A DNA stretch of 64,000 nt from NCBI GenBank assembly GCA_963725175.1, contig CAVRXH010000006.1, forward strand, positions 4,092,001 to 4,156,000, in the 5' to 3' direction. A program made the position numbers and the translations under genes. Origin of the DNA: DASUBV01 sp963725175. Its GTDB lineage: Bacteria > Actinomycetota > Actinomycetes > Streptosporangiales > Streptosporangiaceae. This document shows, piece after piece, positions 35,944-44,811 of this stretch. Within the stretch, counting starts at the first letter, position 1. The number at the start of each line of letters is the position of its first letter. The notes under the pieces were generated by a model. The model was not told the origin of the DNA, searched no databases, and saw only the letters and a list, made by a program, of their open reading frames with translations.

Positions 35944-36759
35944 CTAGGGCTTGCGGGCGACGCCCGCCCACATCGGCACCGGGTCGGCGGAGCCTTCATC
36001 CGGCGGACGCCACTGCGGGGTCTGCACCAGGCCGGGCTCCAGCAGCTCCAGGCCGTCGAAGAACCGCAGGACCTCGGCGTGGGAGCGTCGCCGCTGACCG
36101 GCCGGCACCCGGGCGTTGTAGCGGCGGGCCACCTCGGCCACCGCCTCGGTGTCCACGTCGCTCGCCGGGTGCGAGATGGCCAGGTAGCTGCCCGATGGCA
36201 CGGCGTCGACCAGCCGGGCGACGATCTCGTAGGGGTGATCGTCGTCGGGGATGTGGTGCAGCACCGCGATGAGCATGACCGCGACCGGCTTGCCGAGGTC
36301 CAGCGCCTCGCGGGCCTCCGCGAGCACCCGGTCGGAGTCGCGCAGGTCGGCGTCGGCGTAGGCGGTCTCGCCGGTCGGCGCGCTGGTGAGCAGGGCGCGG
36401 GCGTGCGCGAGCACGATCGGGTCATTGTCGACGTAGACCACGTGCGCGCCCGGCGCGACGGACTGGGCGACCTCGTGGGTGTTGTCCGCCGACGGCAGGC
36501 CGGTGCCGATATCCAGGAACTGCCGGATGCCGCCCTCGCCTGCGAGGAAGCGCACGGCTCGTCCGAGAAACGCACGATTTGCCCGCACCTCGGCGCGGAT
36601 CCGCGGCCGCACGGCGATGACCTGCTCGGCGGCCTCGCGGTCGGCGGCGAAGTTGTCCTTGCCGCCCAGCCAGTAGTCGTAGACCCGCGCCGGGTGCGCC
36701 ACGCTCGTATCGATCCGGTCGCTCACATCGCCCGGCTGCCCTTGCCGCTCCTCCGCCAC
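35944..36759 (-). CDS. DUF574 SAM-dependent methyltransferase-like protein
   Basis: A 271-aa protein of the DUF574 (PF04672) family, abundant in actinomycetes, with a class I SAM-binding fold. Visible: RVYDYWLGGKDNFAADR (~25-41), FLDIGTGLPSADN (SAM-loop region), VVYVDNDPIVLAHARALL and HHIPDDDHPYEIVARL. Substrate unknown. Start GTG 36759. A second member lies at 58718-59647. It stands between the unknown gene and the DUF234 ATPase, all on the minus strand. Confidence 0.88.
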   Translation of the reverse strand: MAEERQGQPGDVSDRIDTSVAHPARVYDYWLGGKDNFAADREAAEQVIAVRPRIRAEVRANRAFLGRAVRFLAGEGGIRQFLDIGTGLPSADNTHEVAQSVAPGAHVVYVDNDPIVLAHARALLTSAPTGETAYADADLRDSDRVLAEAREALDLGKPVAVMLIAVLHHIPDDDHPYEIVARLVDAVPSGSYLAISHPASDVDTEAVAEVARRYNARVPAGQRRRSHAEVLRFFDGLELLEPGLVQTPQWRPPDEGSADPVPMWAGVARKP

Positions 36760-36789
36760 GTCATCCCCCCGTCGCCGCGCCCCAGGCTC

Positions 36790-38276
36790 TCAGGGATCCC
36801 TACCCGGAACGGGAGGTCCGTACTGGTCATGCTGGTACAGATCGGCCAGGCTGATCAGGGCGAGCCGGGGATCCGGGCGCGCGGTCAGGTCGGGGCGGAA
36901 GCCGGCGGCGGAGTAGCAGGCCAGTACGCAGTCCGCGGTATCGAAATGAGCGGATAGCAGGTCGCGGGCGCGGCCGAGTCGCTCGATATGCGAGGAGTCC
37001 ATGGTCTCGTCCCACTTGGCCTCGCCCAGGGACACGATCCGTCGCCTGCCGCCGGGCTCGGCCGCGGCGAAGACCACGACGTCAACCTCGATCTGGCTCT
37101 TGCGGGCCGGATCGCTCAGCACGCCGGAACCAACCTCAGCCACCGGGCTGCCGAACAACTCGCCGCCGGCGGCGCGAGCGAACGAGCGGCAGGCGGACTC
37201 GAAGTGCGGGCCGACGACACGGCTGAGGAAGTCCGGCCGCTTGCGCTGCCACACCTCGTCGGCCTGGCCAGATTCCAGCTGGAACCATTCTGGCCGCATG
37301 ATGGCCTCGTAGAAGTTGATCAGCGGCTCTGCCACCCGGTAGGTCCATCGGCCGCGACGGAAGACGTCGGGTTCCTTGGCGACCAGGCCGCTATCTTCGA
37401 GCACGTTCAGCGGATGGGTGATATCCGCTGACTTGCGGCCGACGAATCTCGCGATACCGCTGTTGGTGCGGTTACCTGACGCGATCGCGCCGAGCACGGA
37501 GTGGTAGAGCGCGGGGTCGCGGACCTCGGTCTCCTCGGCCAGCAGGTACCGCGCCTCGCGAAACAGCGGCGACTGCGGGTTCAGCACGGTACGAGCCACC
37601 CAGGCGTCGAAGTCCGCTGGGCCGTCCGGGGCGTCGAAGGCCACCAGTTCCCGGCGGTAGGCGGGGGTGCCGCCGACGATCGAGTGCAGCAGCAGGGCGA
37701 GCCGCGGGTCTTCCGCGCCCCAGAACCGGGCCGCGTCCCGGAGGCCGAACGGCTGGATGAGCAGTTCCAGGCTGGCCCGGCCGCGCAGCGGTGCCTGGCC
37801 AGCCAGCAGCCCGCCCATGACGGACAGGGCGGAGCCGCACAGAAGCAGGCGCGCCGAGCTATCCCGGCCCGACCCGCCGGGCCGAGCTCGCGCTGGATGA
37901 CCGAGGGCAGGGACGGGCTGGCCTTGATGAGGAACGGGAACTCGTCGAGCACCACCGCCCTGGGCCGGTCGCGCACCGACGACAGCAGCAGGCTGATCGC
38001 GTCGCCCCAGTCAAGCAGTGGGCGGCTGACTCCGATGCCCTGCCGGACCAGGGCGGTAGCGAACGAGCGGAGGCTGACGGCCTCTGTTTCCTCTAGGGCG
38101 GGGAAGTACAGGCCGCCGGTGGCCGAGGAGAGCGCTTCCAGGAGGAAGCTCTTTCCCTGGCGGCGCCGGCCGCTGACCACGCCGAGCAGCGCGCCGTGGT
38201 GCGGGTTGGCCACGAAGCGGTCAAGCCCGGCCCACTCTCGGTCCCGGTCAAACACATGCCCCGGCTTAGCGGTCAC
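36790..38276 (-). CDS. DUF234 ATPase with PD-(D/E)XK-like C-terminus, frameshifted
   Basis: A COG1672/DUF234 ATPase of about 495 aa. The first part has SGRRRQGKSFLL (Walker A) and RAVVLDEFPFLIK (Walker B). Near 37872 one base is missing; the second frame continues DSSARLLLCGSALSVMGGLL, then a helical region and a C-terminus with QIEVDVVVFAA and VSLGEAKWDE, which fits the D-ExK core of PD-(D/E)XK nucleases. Biological role of the family is unsettled. A 17-bp-arm palindrome lies 40 bp upstream. A shorter relative at 18313-19362 lacks the whole ATPase half. Start ATG 38276. Whether the break is real cannot be told from the sequence. Confidence 0.82.
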
Positions 38277-38315
38277 GGTGTCTCCTGTCCTGGCCCTCCC
38301 GCGTGGTCCCGGTAG

Positions 38316-38354
38316 TTTACAAAACCATAGTTATGAAAACTATGGTTTTGTAAA
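38316..38354. promoter_or_regulatory. 17-bp perfect inverted repeat upstream of the DUF234 ATPase
   Basis: TTTACAAAACCATAGTT (38316-38332) and AACTATGGTTTTGTAAA (38338-38354) are perfect inverse copies with a 5-bp spacer. The block is AT-rich in a ~70% GC context and sits 40 bp before the ATPase start, over the expected promoter. It may be an operator, a terminal repeat or the recognition site of the nuclease-like protein. Confidence 0.7.
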
Positions 38355-38604
38355 TAGGGGAGACGCGAATACGGAGAGTGAGGGGGATCACAGTTTGATT
38401 GGGACATGTGGGCATAGGACGCGCGCTAGCTGGGGTTCTACGTAACAGAAAGCACCCAGGTGTGTGATGGTTGCCCCCCGGTAACACGTCGCCTTGAACC
38501 GTGTCACATCCGCGCACCCCTGCCAATCGTCTGGTGCTTGCCCCCGGCTGGCAGTGTCCAGGGTGACCGTTGAGCGCGCGTCGCGCGCCGACCCAGGGCT
38601 GACA
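38355..38604. other. Intergenic region before a secreted-protein gene
   Basis: About 250 bp between the ATPase palindrome and the secreted-protein gene. I see no gene, and no match to the conserved parts of the c-di-AMP or cobalamin riboswitches, which often precede actinomycete cell-wall genes. Short self-pairing stretches exist (for example GCGCGCGTCGCGCGC near 38575). A long leader is possible but unproven. Confidence 0.4.
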
Positions 38605-39561
38605 TTGTTCCCCTTCATCCTGTCCTCAGCATCCCTGTCTCGCTATCTCTCCGTAATCAAGCAGCTACTAAGCGATGCCCGGCGTATCGCTGTCCGCACG
38701 GTCCGCAAGCCATCCCGGCTGACGCTCGGGGTCGCCGCCGCTATCGCGGCGACGCTCGTCGGCGTGCTGGCCGCCGTGTCCCCGTCGGCTAGTGCCGCGG
38801 GCAGCCTGGCCACCGTCGGCTGGGCGGGCCAGGTGCGCCCGGCCGCCATGTTCGGCGTCGGCGGCCACCCGGCGCGGGAGGCGTCCCCGGTCGCCGCGCG
38901 CCAGTCCGGCCACGGGGTCGAGGTCCAGCGTTCCGGCGGCCAGGCGCCGATCCAGCACAAGGCCGCCCGGCACGCTCCGGCGCAGCCCAAGCCGGCCGTG
39001 CACAAGGCAGTCGCGGCCAAGCCGGTCGCGCACAAGGCGGTCGTTCACAAGAAGAAGGCAGCGCACAAGGTCGTCACCAGGAAGCAGACGGCCCGCCGTG
39101 CGGCGACGGCCAGCAAGCCGTACCTGATCTACGACTCGGTCACGCCGTCCGCGGTTCCCGGCAGCCGCCGGATCGCCGCCTACGCCACGGGCAACTACGC
39201 CGCCTCGTCCCGGCAGGTAGCCGGGCACGGTCCGGTGATGTGGATCGACACCACGGGGTCGGACTACGCGGCCTCGGCCCTGGACGTGGAGCCGGGCGAC
39301 GCCACGCCCACCCTGGCCGCCAACTGGGCCAGGCACCGCCTGGCCGAGCACCCGCACTCCGAAGCCGTCATCTACACGATGCGGTCGGAGTGGGGCGCGG
39401 TGAAGGCCGCGGTCGACGCGCTGCCGGCCAGGATGCGCTCGGAGGTCCGCTGGTGGATCGCCGACCCGACCGGGACGCCGCACATCGTGCCGGGTGCCAA
39501 CGCCACCCAGTGGTACTGGGGCCCGAACTACGACATCACCACGGCTGCTCCCGGCTTCTAG
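38605..39561 (+). CDS. Secreted protein with His/Lys-rich linker
   Basis: About 318 aa. A basic N-terminus leads to a membrane or signal segment (LGVAAAIAATLVGVLAAVSP), then a low-complexity linker with repeated HKA/HKK units (about residues 125-170) and a C-terminal domain of ~140 residues (from YLIYDSVTPSAVPGSRRIAAY) containing MWIDTTGSDYAASALDVEPGDA. This C-terminal part recalls the TIM-barrel-like, GH25/DUF1906-type domains of cell-wall proteins, but I cannot assign it. Start TTG 38605 with AGGG 6 nt upstream is preferred over TTG 38494 or GTG 38566. The stop codon sits in a hairpin loop. Confidence 0.7.
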   Translation: MFPFILSSASLSRYLSVIKQLLSDARRIAVRTVRKPSRLTLGVAAAIAATLVGVLAAVSPSASAAGSLATVGWAGQVRPAAMFGVGGHPAREASPVAARQSGHGVEVQRSGGQAPIQHKAARHAPAQPKPAVHKAVAAKPVAHKAVVHKKKAAHKVVTRKQTARRAATASKPYLIYDSVTPSAVPGSRRIAAYATGNYAASSRQVAGHGPVMWIDTTGSDYAASALDVEPGDATPTLAANWARHRLAEHPHSEAVIYTMRSEWGAVKAAVDALPARMRSEVRWWIADPTGTPHIVPGANATQWYWGPNYDITTAAPGF

Positions 39562-39578
39562 GGAAGCCGGGAGCAGCC
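39543..39578 (+). terminator. Terminator overlapping the stop codon
   Basis: GGCTGCTCCCGGCTTC (39543-39558) and GAAGCCGGGAGCAGCC (39563-39578) form a perfect 16-bp stem; the 4-nt loop TAGG holds the TAG stop codon. Terminates the secreted-protein gene. Confidence 0.75.
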
Positions 39579-39723
39579 GGTGCTGCCTTAGGACCAGGGC
39601 TCCCGGCTCCCGGCTGCCGGCTCCGCACCGCACAGCGATCACCCGCTGGCCCGCTTGGGTCGGCGGGTGATCGCATTGTGGTCATCTGCGCCCAGCCGAC
39701 AGGAATCGGGCAGACTTACGCTT

Positions 39724-41182
39724 GTGCATCAGTGGGGGGAGGCATCGGTTGTCGGCGGCCGGTTCCGGTTAGTCGAGCCGGTCGGTACCGGGACGTCGCG
39801 CGAGGCCTGGCGGGCGGTTGACCGGGTAGCCGGCGCCGAGGTGGCGGTGAAGGCGCTGCGCCCCTATCCCGTCGGTGACGTGGTGTCGCAGAGCAGGTTC
39901 CGGCTGGTGGCCAGGACCGTGCGCCAGGTAACCGGCCCGGGGATCGCCCGGGTACGCACCTTCGGTGAGGCGGTGCAGCCGGACGGCATGGCCGTTCCCT
40001 ACGTGGTCAGGGACCTGATCGTCGGGCAGACGCTGGAACAGCGCCTCGGCGAGGGACCGCTCGCGGCCCGCGACGCGCTGCGGATCGTGGCGTCGGTGGC
40101 GGCCGCGCTGGCCGTTGCCCACCAGGCCGGGGTGCCGCACGGGCATGTTGTCCCCTCGAACATCATGCTCGGGGCGGGGACCGTCACGGTCACCGACTTC
40201 GGGCTGCGGGCCCTGCGGCAGGCGCCAGCCGAGGGCGCGGCAGCGGGCGGCCTGTCCTACACCGCACCCGAGCTAGCCGGCCAGGGTCCGGCCACGCCGG
40301 CGGCCGACATGTATGCCCTGGGGGTCATCTTCGTCGCCTGCCTGGCGGGCATCTCCTGGCGCACCCAGATGCCCGGCCCGGCAGGACGCCGGGCCGCCCG
40401 CCCCGCTTGGCGAGCTGGGGCTGGATGAACTGCCCCCTGGCCTGGCGTCGATGTGGGCAGCGTGCCTGGGCCCGAACCCGGCGGACCGGCCAGCCGCCGC
40501 GCATGCCGCGGCCCTGTCGTGGCGGCTGATCGGCCGTGATCCCCTGGCATCCGCCTGGCCCGCGCAGGCCCAGCCGGACGCGGAGCCGGGGCAAGCGGAC
40601 CAGGCCGCCAGCCCCGGTCAGGCTGCCGAGGGCTGGCACCCGCCTGCCGGCCGGGTTGAGGACACGAGGCCGGCTAGGTGGGCCGCCGCGCGTGCGTGGC
40701 TGGGTGCCGCGGGACCCCTTCCCCGGCTGGTCGCGTACGGCGTAGTGGCGGTCTGTCTGGGGATCGCCCTGGCGGTGCTCGTGCTTCCGGCCTACTTGCT
40801 GGTCACGAGCCAGCTTCCGGCCCAGTCGCCGCCGGGAGCCTCCCAGGCGCCGGCCACGGCCCCGGCATCGTCCGCTCCCGAGCTATCGTCCCCGGTGCCC
40901 GCCGCCCTGTCGTCGCGTGCCGCGCTCGACCGGATCTCCCTGACCATCCGCGCCGACGTGGCGGACGGCCAGATGCGCCAGGACGTGGGCGTGGACCTGG
41001 ATAACCTCATCGCGCCCGTGCGGGCCAGGCTGGCCGTGGGGGAGCCGGCTCCGGTGCGGAAGCTGGCGGCCACCCTGCGCGCGAAGCTGGCGGCCAGGGT
41101 GAGCGAGGGCGCGCTGACCGTCGGCGCCGCGCAGGTCCTGGCCGGCGAGCTTGACGCGCTCGCGCGCAGCGCGGGGAACTAG
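39724..41182 (+). CDS. Membrane Ser/Thr kinase-like protein with degenerate catalytic loop, frameshifted
   Basis: A protein kinase-fold protein of about 485 aa. Kinase-like features: glycine loop GTGTSREAWRA, VAVKALRP lysine, DFG in VTDFGLRAL and an APE motif. The catalytic loop reads HGHVVPSN in place of HRDLKPxN, so the catalytic Asp and the Lys are missing: probably a pseudokinase. One extra base near 40375-40395 breaks the frame; the second part adds the end of the kinase lobe (ADRPAAAHAAALSWRLIG), a Pro/Ala-rich linker, one membrane helix (~LVAYGVVAVCLGIALAVLVL) and an extracellular helical domain. Start GTG 39724 has no ribosome site. Confidence 0.82.
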
Positions 41183-41189
41183 CGCCGGC

Positions 41190-43397
41190 TCAGTCATTCG
41201 CGCAGTCCGTTCCGTTCACGGCGAAGACGGCGGGCGCCGGGTCCTGGCCGGTATCGGTGCCGTTGAAGCCGATGCTCACCGATCCCCCGCTCGCGGGGAT
41301 GCCGGCGTTCCAGCTCTCGGCGGCCACCGTCACCTGCTGACCGGACTGCGTCCAGGTCCCGTCCCAGCCGCCCTGAACCCCCTCACCGGAGGCGGGGAAG
41401 CTGAAGGTGAGCTGCCAGGAGCTGATCGGGGCCGTGCCCTTGTTCGTGATGGTGATGCTGGCGTTAAAGCCTCCCGACCAGCTGCTGTTCACGGCGTAGT
41501 GCACGGCGCAGCTGCTGTTCGCCGGCGGCGGCACCGTGAAGGTGACCGGCGCGGACGGCAGCGAGGAGTTGCCCTTGCTGTCCACGGCGATCACGTTGTA
41601 GGTGTAGCTGGCGCCGATCGTGAGCCCGGTCAGGCTCAGGGACGTGCTGGAGGTCGTGCCCGCCAGGGCGCTGCTCCCGCCGCTGCCCTCCTGGTAGACC
41701 TGGTAGTCGGCGATCGGGTTGGTGCCGGGGGCCGAGGCAGGCCAGGAGAGGGTCGCGGTGCCGGTGCTGGCGCCCGAGGTACTCGATGAGAGCCCGGACA
41801 CCACCGGCTGCCCCGGTGCGCCTGGCGCGGTGACGCCGGTCCCGCCGCTGCCGGGGATCTGCACGACGGTGATCGAGTAGGGCTGGACCGTCACCGACGA
41901 CGCGGAGCTCTGCGAGGCCGAGGTGATGGACGTGCCGTTGCTGGCGTAGGTGTAGATCACCGGGGAGCCCGACGCGGTGAAGCCGCTGGTCGCCAGGCTG
42001 ACGGTGTAGGCATTGGACGGATCCTCGTTGTCGATGAGCACGTCGAGGCCGCCCCCGGCGCGGCGTACGGCGTGCGCCCGGACCAGCGCGTTGCTGGAGG
42101 TGGCGGTGACCATTTCGTCGCCGGGCGAGCCGAGCTTGGACAGCATCGCGATGCCGTAGTACGGCGCGAATGGGGTATCGGCGGCGGGCTCGGTGGTCCC
42201 GCTGCTGCTTGAGGCGTTGGAGAAGATGCCGTAGTCGCCGTAGTCGGTGGCTCCGTTCACGGTGCTGATGGTGCCCGCGCCGTTGTGCTCATCCCACCAG
42301 TCCACATTGCTGACGCCGTTCTCCAGCCAGGTCATGTACATGTCAGGGGCGAACAGCGCGCTCGGCATGGTGTCGCTGTCCAGGGAGGAGTTCGTCTCGG
42401 TCACCAGGATGCGCACGCTGGCCGCGCTCACCCCCGCGTACGTGCTGATCTGCGAGTCCAGGGTGGAGACGATGCCGGAGATGCCCTGCGGGTCGGTGAG
42501 CATGCCGGCCGCCGAGCTGCCGCCCGGGTAGTAGTGCACGATGACGCAGTCGGTCTTGCCGCCGAGCGCGGACAGCACGGTCTGGTTCCAGGACTGCGGG
42601 TACTCCGAGTTGGTCACGCCGTCCGGCCAGCTTCCCGGTGTGGTGAGCACGGCGCAGACGTGGATGTTCGGGTCCGCCGCCTTCATCGCCGTCTGGTACG
42701 CGAGCACGTCGCTGGCGTACTGAGCGGGACCGCAGTTGTAGGTCTGGGCGGGCTCGCTGCCCACGGTGACCGGGCTGCCGTTCAGTGTGCTGTCGCAGCG
42801 TGAGTCGGTCTCCCAGTTGGAGCCGTAGGTGCCGTTGCCGTAGACCTCGTTGCCGACCTCCCAGTACTGGATGCCGTCGTTGTTGGTGACATCCGCGTCC
42901 TGTACCCAGGAGGCCGCCAGCGCCGGGGTTCCCGTGCCGTAGTTGACCGTGATGACCGGCTGCGCGCCGGCCGCCTGCGCCGTCGCCGTGAAGTCGCTGA
43001 AGTTCGTGTCCGGCGCGTCATAGCCGCCCTGGGCGACGTTGGTCTGCCAGTTGTAGATGTCGGAGTAGGAACCGCCCGGGTAGCGCAGCGCGTCGATGCC
43101 GGCGGCCTTGAGCAGGCCGGGAATCGCCGTGTCGTTCATGTCGCCGTCGTAGACAGCCGTGTTGAGGCCGATCGCGCCAGCCGGGATGGTGCCAAGGCCC
43201 GAGTTCGCGTTCACCGTCACGCTGGCCGTCAGCGTGCTGGCCGCCGACTTGCTGGCCGTCAGCGTGCTTGCCGTGAGCGTGCTGGCAGCGGCCGACTGGC
43301 CGGTCAGGCCGGCCGCCGCCAGGGCCAGTCCGGCTAACAGGGTGACCAGCCGTCCCGTCCGCCGGATTCCGCCGCCCCGTGCTCCGTCGTCTCGCAT
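41190..43397 (-). CDS. Secreted clan GH-A glycosidase (arabinofuranosidase-like) with Fn3 and CBM2
   Basis: A 735-aa secreted glycosidase. Signal peptide (to ~38), a short STLTAS repeat, then a TIM-barrel catalytic domain resembling GH51/GH39-type alpha-L-arabinofuranosidases: acid/base Glu in YWEVGNEVYGNG and probable nucleophile in RILVTETNSSL. A beta domain, an Fn3 domain (~535-620) and a C-terminal CBM2 (~630-735) follow. It would strip arabinose side chains while held on cellulose. Start ATG 43397 with GAGG upstream. It lies after a lacI gene in the same direction. The exact GH family needs a profile search. Confidence 0.82.
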   Translation of the reverse strand: MRDDGARGGGIRRTGRLVTLLAGLALAAAGLTGQSAAASTLTASTLTASKSAASTLTASVTVNANSGLGTIPAGAIGLNTAVYDGDMNDTAIPGLLKAAGIDALRYPGGSYSDIYNWQTNVAQGGYDAPDTNFSDFTATAQAAGAQPVITVNYGTGTPALAASWVQDADVTNNDGIQYWEVGNEVYGNGTYGSNWETDSRCDSTLNGSPVTVGSEPAQTYNCGPAQYASDVLAYQTAMKAADPNIHVCAVLTTPGSWPDGVTNSEYPQSWNQTVLSALGGKTDCVIVHYYPGGSSAAGMLTDPQGISGIVSTLDSQISTYAGVSAASVRILVTETNSSLDSDTMPSALFAPDMYMTWLENGVSNVDWWDEHNGAGTISTVNGATDYGDYGIFSNASSSSGTTEPAADTPFAPYYGIAMLSKLGSPGDEMVTATSSNALVRAHAVRRAGGGLDVLIDNEDPSNAYTVSLATSGFTASGSPVIYTYASNGTSITSASQSSASSVTVQPYSITVVQIPGSGGTGVTAPGAPGQPVVSGLSSSTSGASTGTATLSWPASAPGTNPIADYQVYQEGSGGSSALAGTTSSTSLSLTGLTIGASYTYNVIAVDSKGNSSLPSAPVTFTVPPPANSSCAVHYAVNSSWSGGFNASITITNKGTAPISSWQLTFSFPASGEGVQGGWDGTWTQSGQQVTVAAESWNAGIPASGGSVSIGFNGTDTGQDPAPAVFAVNGTDCAND

Positions 43398-43621
43398 CGC
43401 CAGGGCCTCCTCGGAGCCGGTCCGCCGCGGCGCCAGACGCCGCGGCCGTCATGCTCTTCGTACGGGGGAGCCCGCCACCCGTCCACTCACCGCCGCCCGC
43501 CGTCACTCAGGGCCGGCCGTGCTGACCGGAGTCAGTCCAGGTCAGGACGGCCGGCGCGGGTCCTGCGGGGCCGAACGGCGGGGCCGCATGAAATGTAACC
43601 AAGCAAGCCGGGGACGTCCGG

Positions 43622-44662
43622 TCAGGCCGAGTCCCGGATGACCAGCTCGGTTTCGAGTACGACCTGCGCGGGCTCGTGGCCGCCGCGGGCGACTAAGGCC
43701 AGCAGTTCCTGGGCCATCCGGGCGCCCATGGCCTCGACCGGCTGGCGCACCGTGGTCAGCTTCGGTTCTGTGTACTGCGCCAGCGGCGAGTCCTCGAAGC
43801 CGATGACGGCGACGTCGTCGGGGACCCGGCGGCCGCTGCGCCGCAGCGCGTCAAGCGCGCCCGCGGCCATCAGGTCGGAGGCGGCGAAGACGGCGTCGAT
43901 GGCGGGGCGGCGGTCCAGCAGCCGGTACAGGCCGTGCGCGGCCGACATGCGGCCGAAATCGCCGAACACCACGAGGCTGGGATCGGCAAGCCCGGCATCG
44001 CTGATGGCGCTGCGGTAGCCGGCCAGCCGGTCCGCCCCCGGCACCATGTCCGGCGGCCCCGCGATCGTGGCTACCTTGCCGCGGCCCGCGTTGAGCAGGT
44101 ACTGCACGGCCATCCGGGCGCCGCCGGCGTTGTCGGCGTCGACGTAGGAGATCCCCTCGTCCGGCCCGAAGGACCGGCCCGCCAGCACGACGGGCAGGCC
44201 GAGGCTGCGCAGGTCGAGGGGGCGCTTGCCGTGCATGCTGACCAGCAGCACGCCGTCTACGTGCCCGCCGCGCAGGTACCGCGAGGCAATCTGATAGTCA
44301 CGGGCTGAGTGGGCGGTGAGCAGCACGAGCTGGATGCCGCGGGCCGACAGCTCGCGGCTGACGCTGCGCAGCATGAGGGGGAAGAACGGCTCGGAGAAGA
44401 CCCTGGCGTTGTCCTCGCACACCATGAAGGCGATCGATCCGGTGCCGCGAGACGCCGACGCCCGCGGGGCGCGGTTGCGCACGTAGCCAAGATCGGCGAT
44501 GGCCGCCTCGACCTGCTGGCGTGTCTCCGGGCGCACCCGGGCGGACCCGGTGAGCACCCGCGAGGCGGTAGCCGGCGAGACCCCGGCCTGCTGAGCGACG
44601 TCAGCTAGCCTGGCCCGTAACCTCGTGTCGGCGCCCGGCAAGCCAGCCTCCCCGCCAGCCAT
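43622..44662 (-). CDS. LacI-family regulator (CebR-like candidate)
   Basis: A LacI/GalR regulator of about 346 aa. The helix-turn-helix reads RLADVAQQAGVSPATASRVLTG, followed by a sensor domain with DVAVIGFEDSPLAQYTEPKLTTV. Start taken at ATG 44662 since the helix-turn-helix should lie near the N-terminus; an upstream ATG at 44725 adds 21 residues. It stands at the head of the cellulase region, upstream of the arabinofuranosidase gene, and may control cellulase genes as CebR does in Streptomyces. Partly palindromic sites lie before its own gene (44734-44749) and before GH48. Confidence 0.9.
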   Translation of the reverse strand: MAGGEAGLPGADTRLRARLADVAQQAGVSPATASRVLTGSARVRPETRQQVEAAIADLGYVRNRAPRASASRGTGSIAFMVCEDNARVFSEPFFPLMLRSVSRELSARGIQLVLLTAHSARDYQIASRYLRGGHVDGVLLVSMHGKRPLDLRSLGLPVVLAGRSFGPDEGISYVDADNAGGARMAVQYLLNAGRGKVATIAGPPDMVPGADRLAGYRSAISDAGLADPSLVVFGDFGRMSAAHGLYRLLDRRPAIDAVFAASDLMAAGALDALRRSGRRVPDDVAVIGFEDSPLAQYTEPKLTTVRQPVEAMGARMAQELLALVARGGHEPAQVVLETELVIRDSA

Positions 44663-44733
44663 TCCCCGGTGGCGGAGAAATAGGCCCAGGCCATCACGAG
44701 CGGCAAGGCGCCTATTCTCGCGCACCGGCTTAT

Positions 44734-44749
44734 GTAGCGAGAGCGTTAC
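44734..44749. promoter_or_regulatory. Imperfect LacI-type operator before the regulator gene
   Basis: GTAGCGAGAGCGTTAC (44734-44749) is a near-palindrome with one mismatched pair, in the control region of the lacI-type gene. Its GTAGCG half also occurs in the box before GH48. Autoregulation is inferred. Confidence 0.35.
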
Positions 44750-44811
44750 TAATATGCGAACTCTCTGCTGAATATTCCGGCCAAATTCGCTGTCCTGTCA
44801 AGAGGGCCTGG

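Noticed and set aside
38355..38604. Possible c-di-AMP riboswitch before the secreted-protein gene
   Set aside because: The conserved sequence blocks of that riboswitch are not seen.
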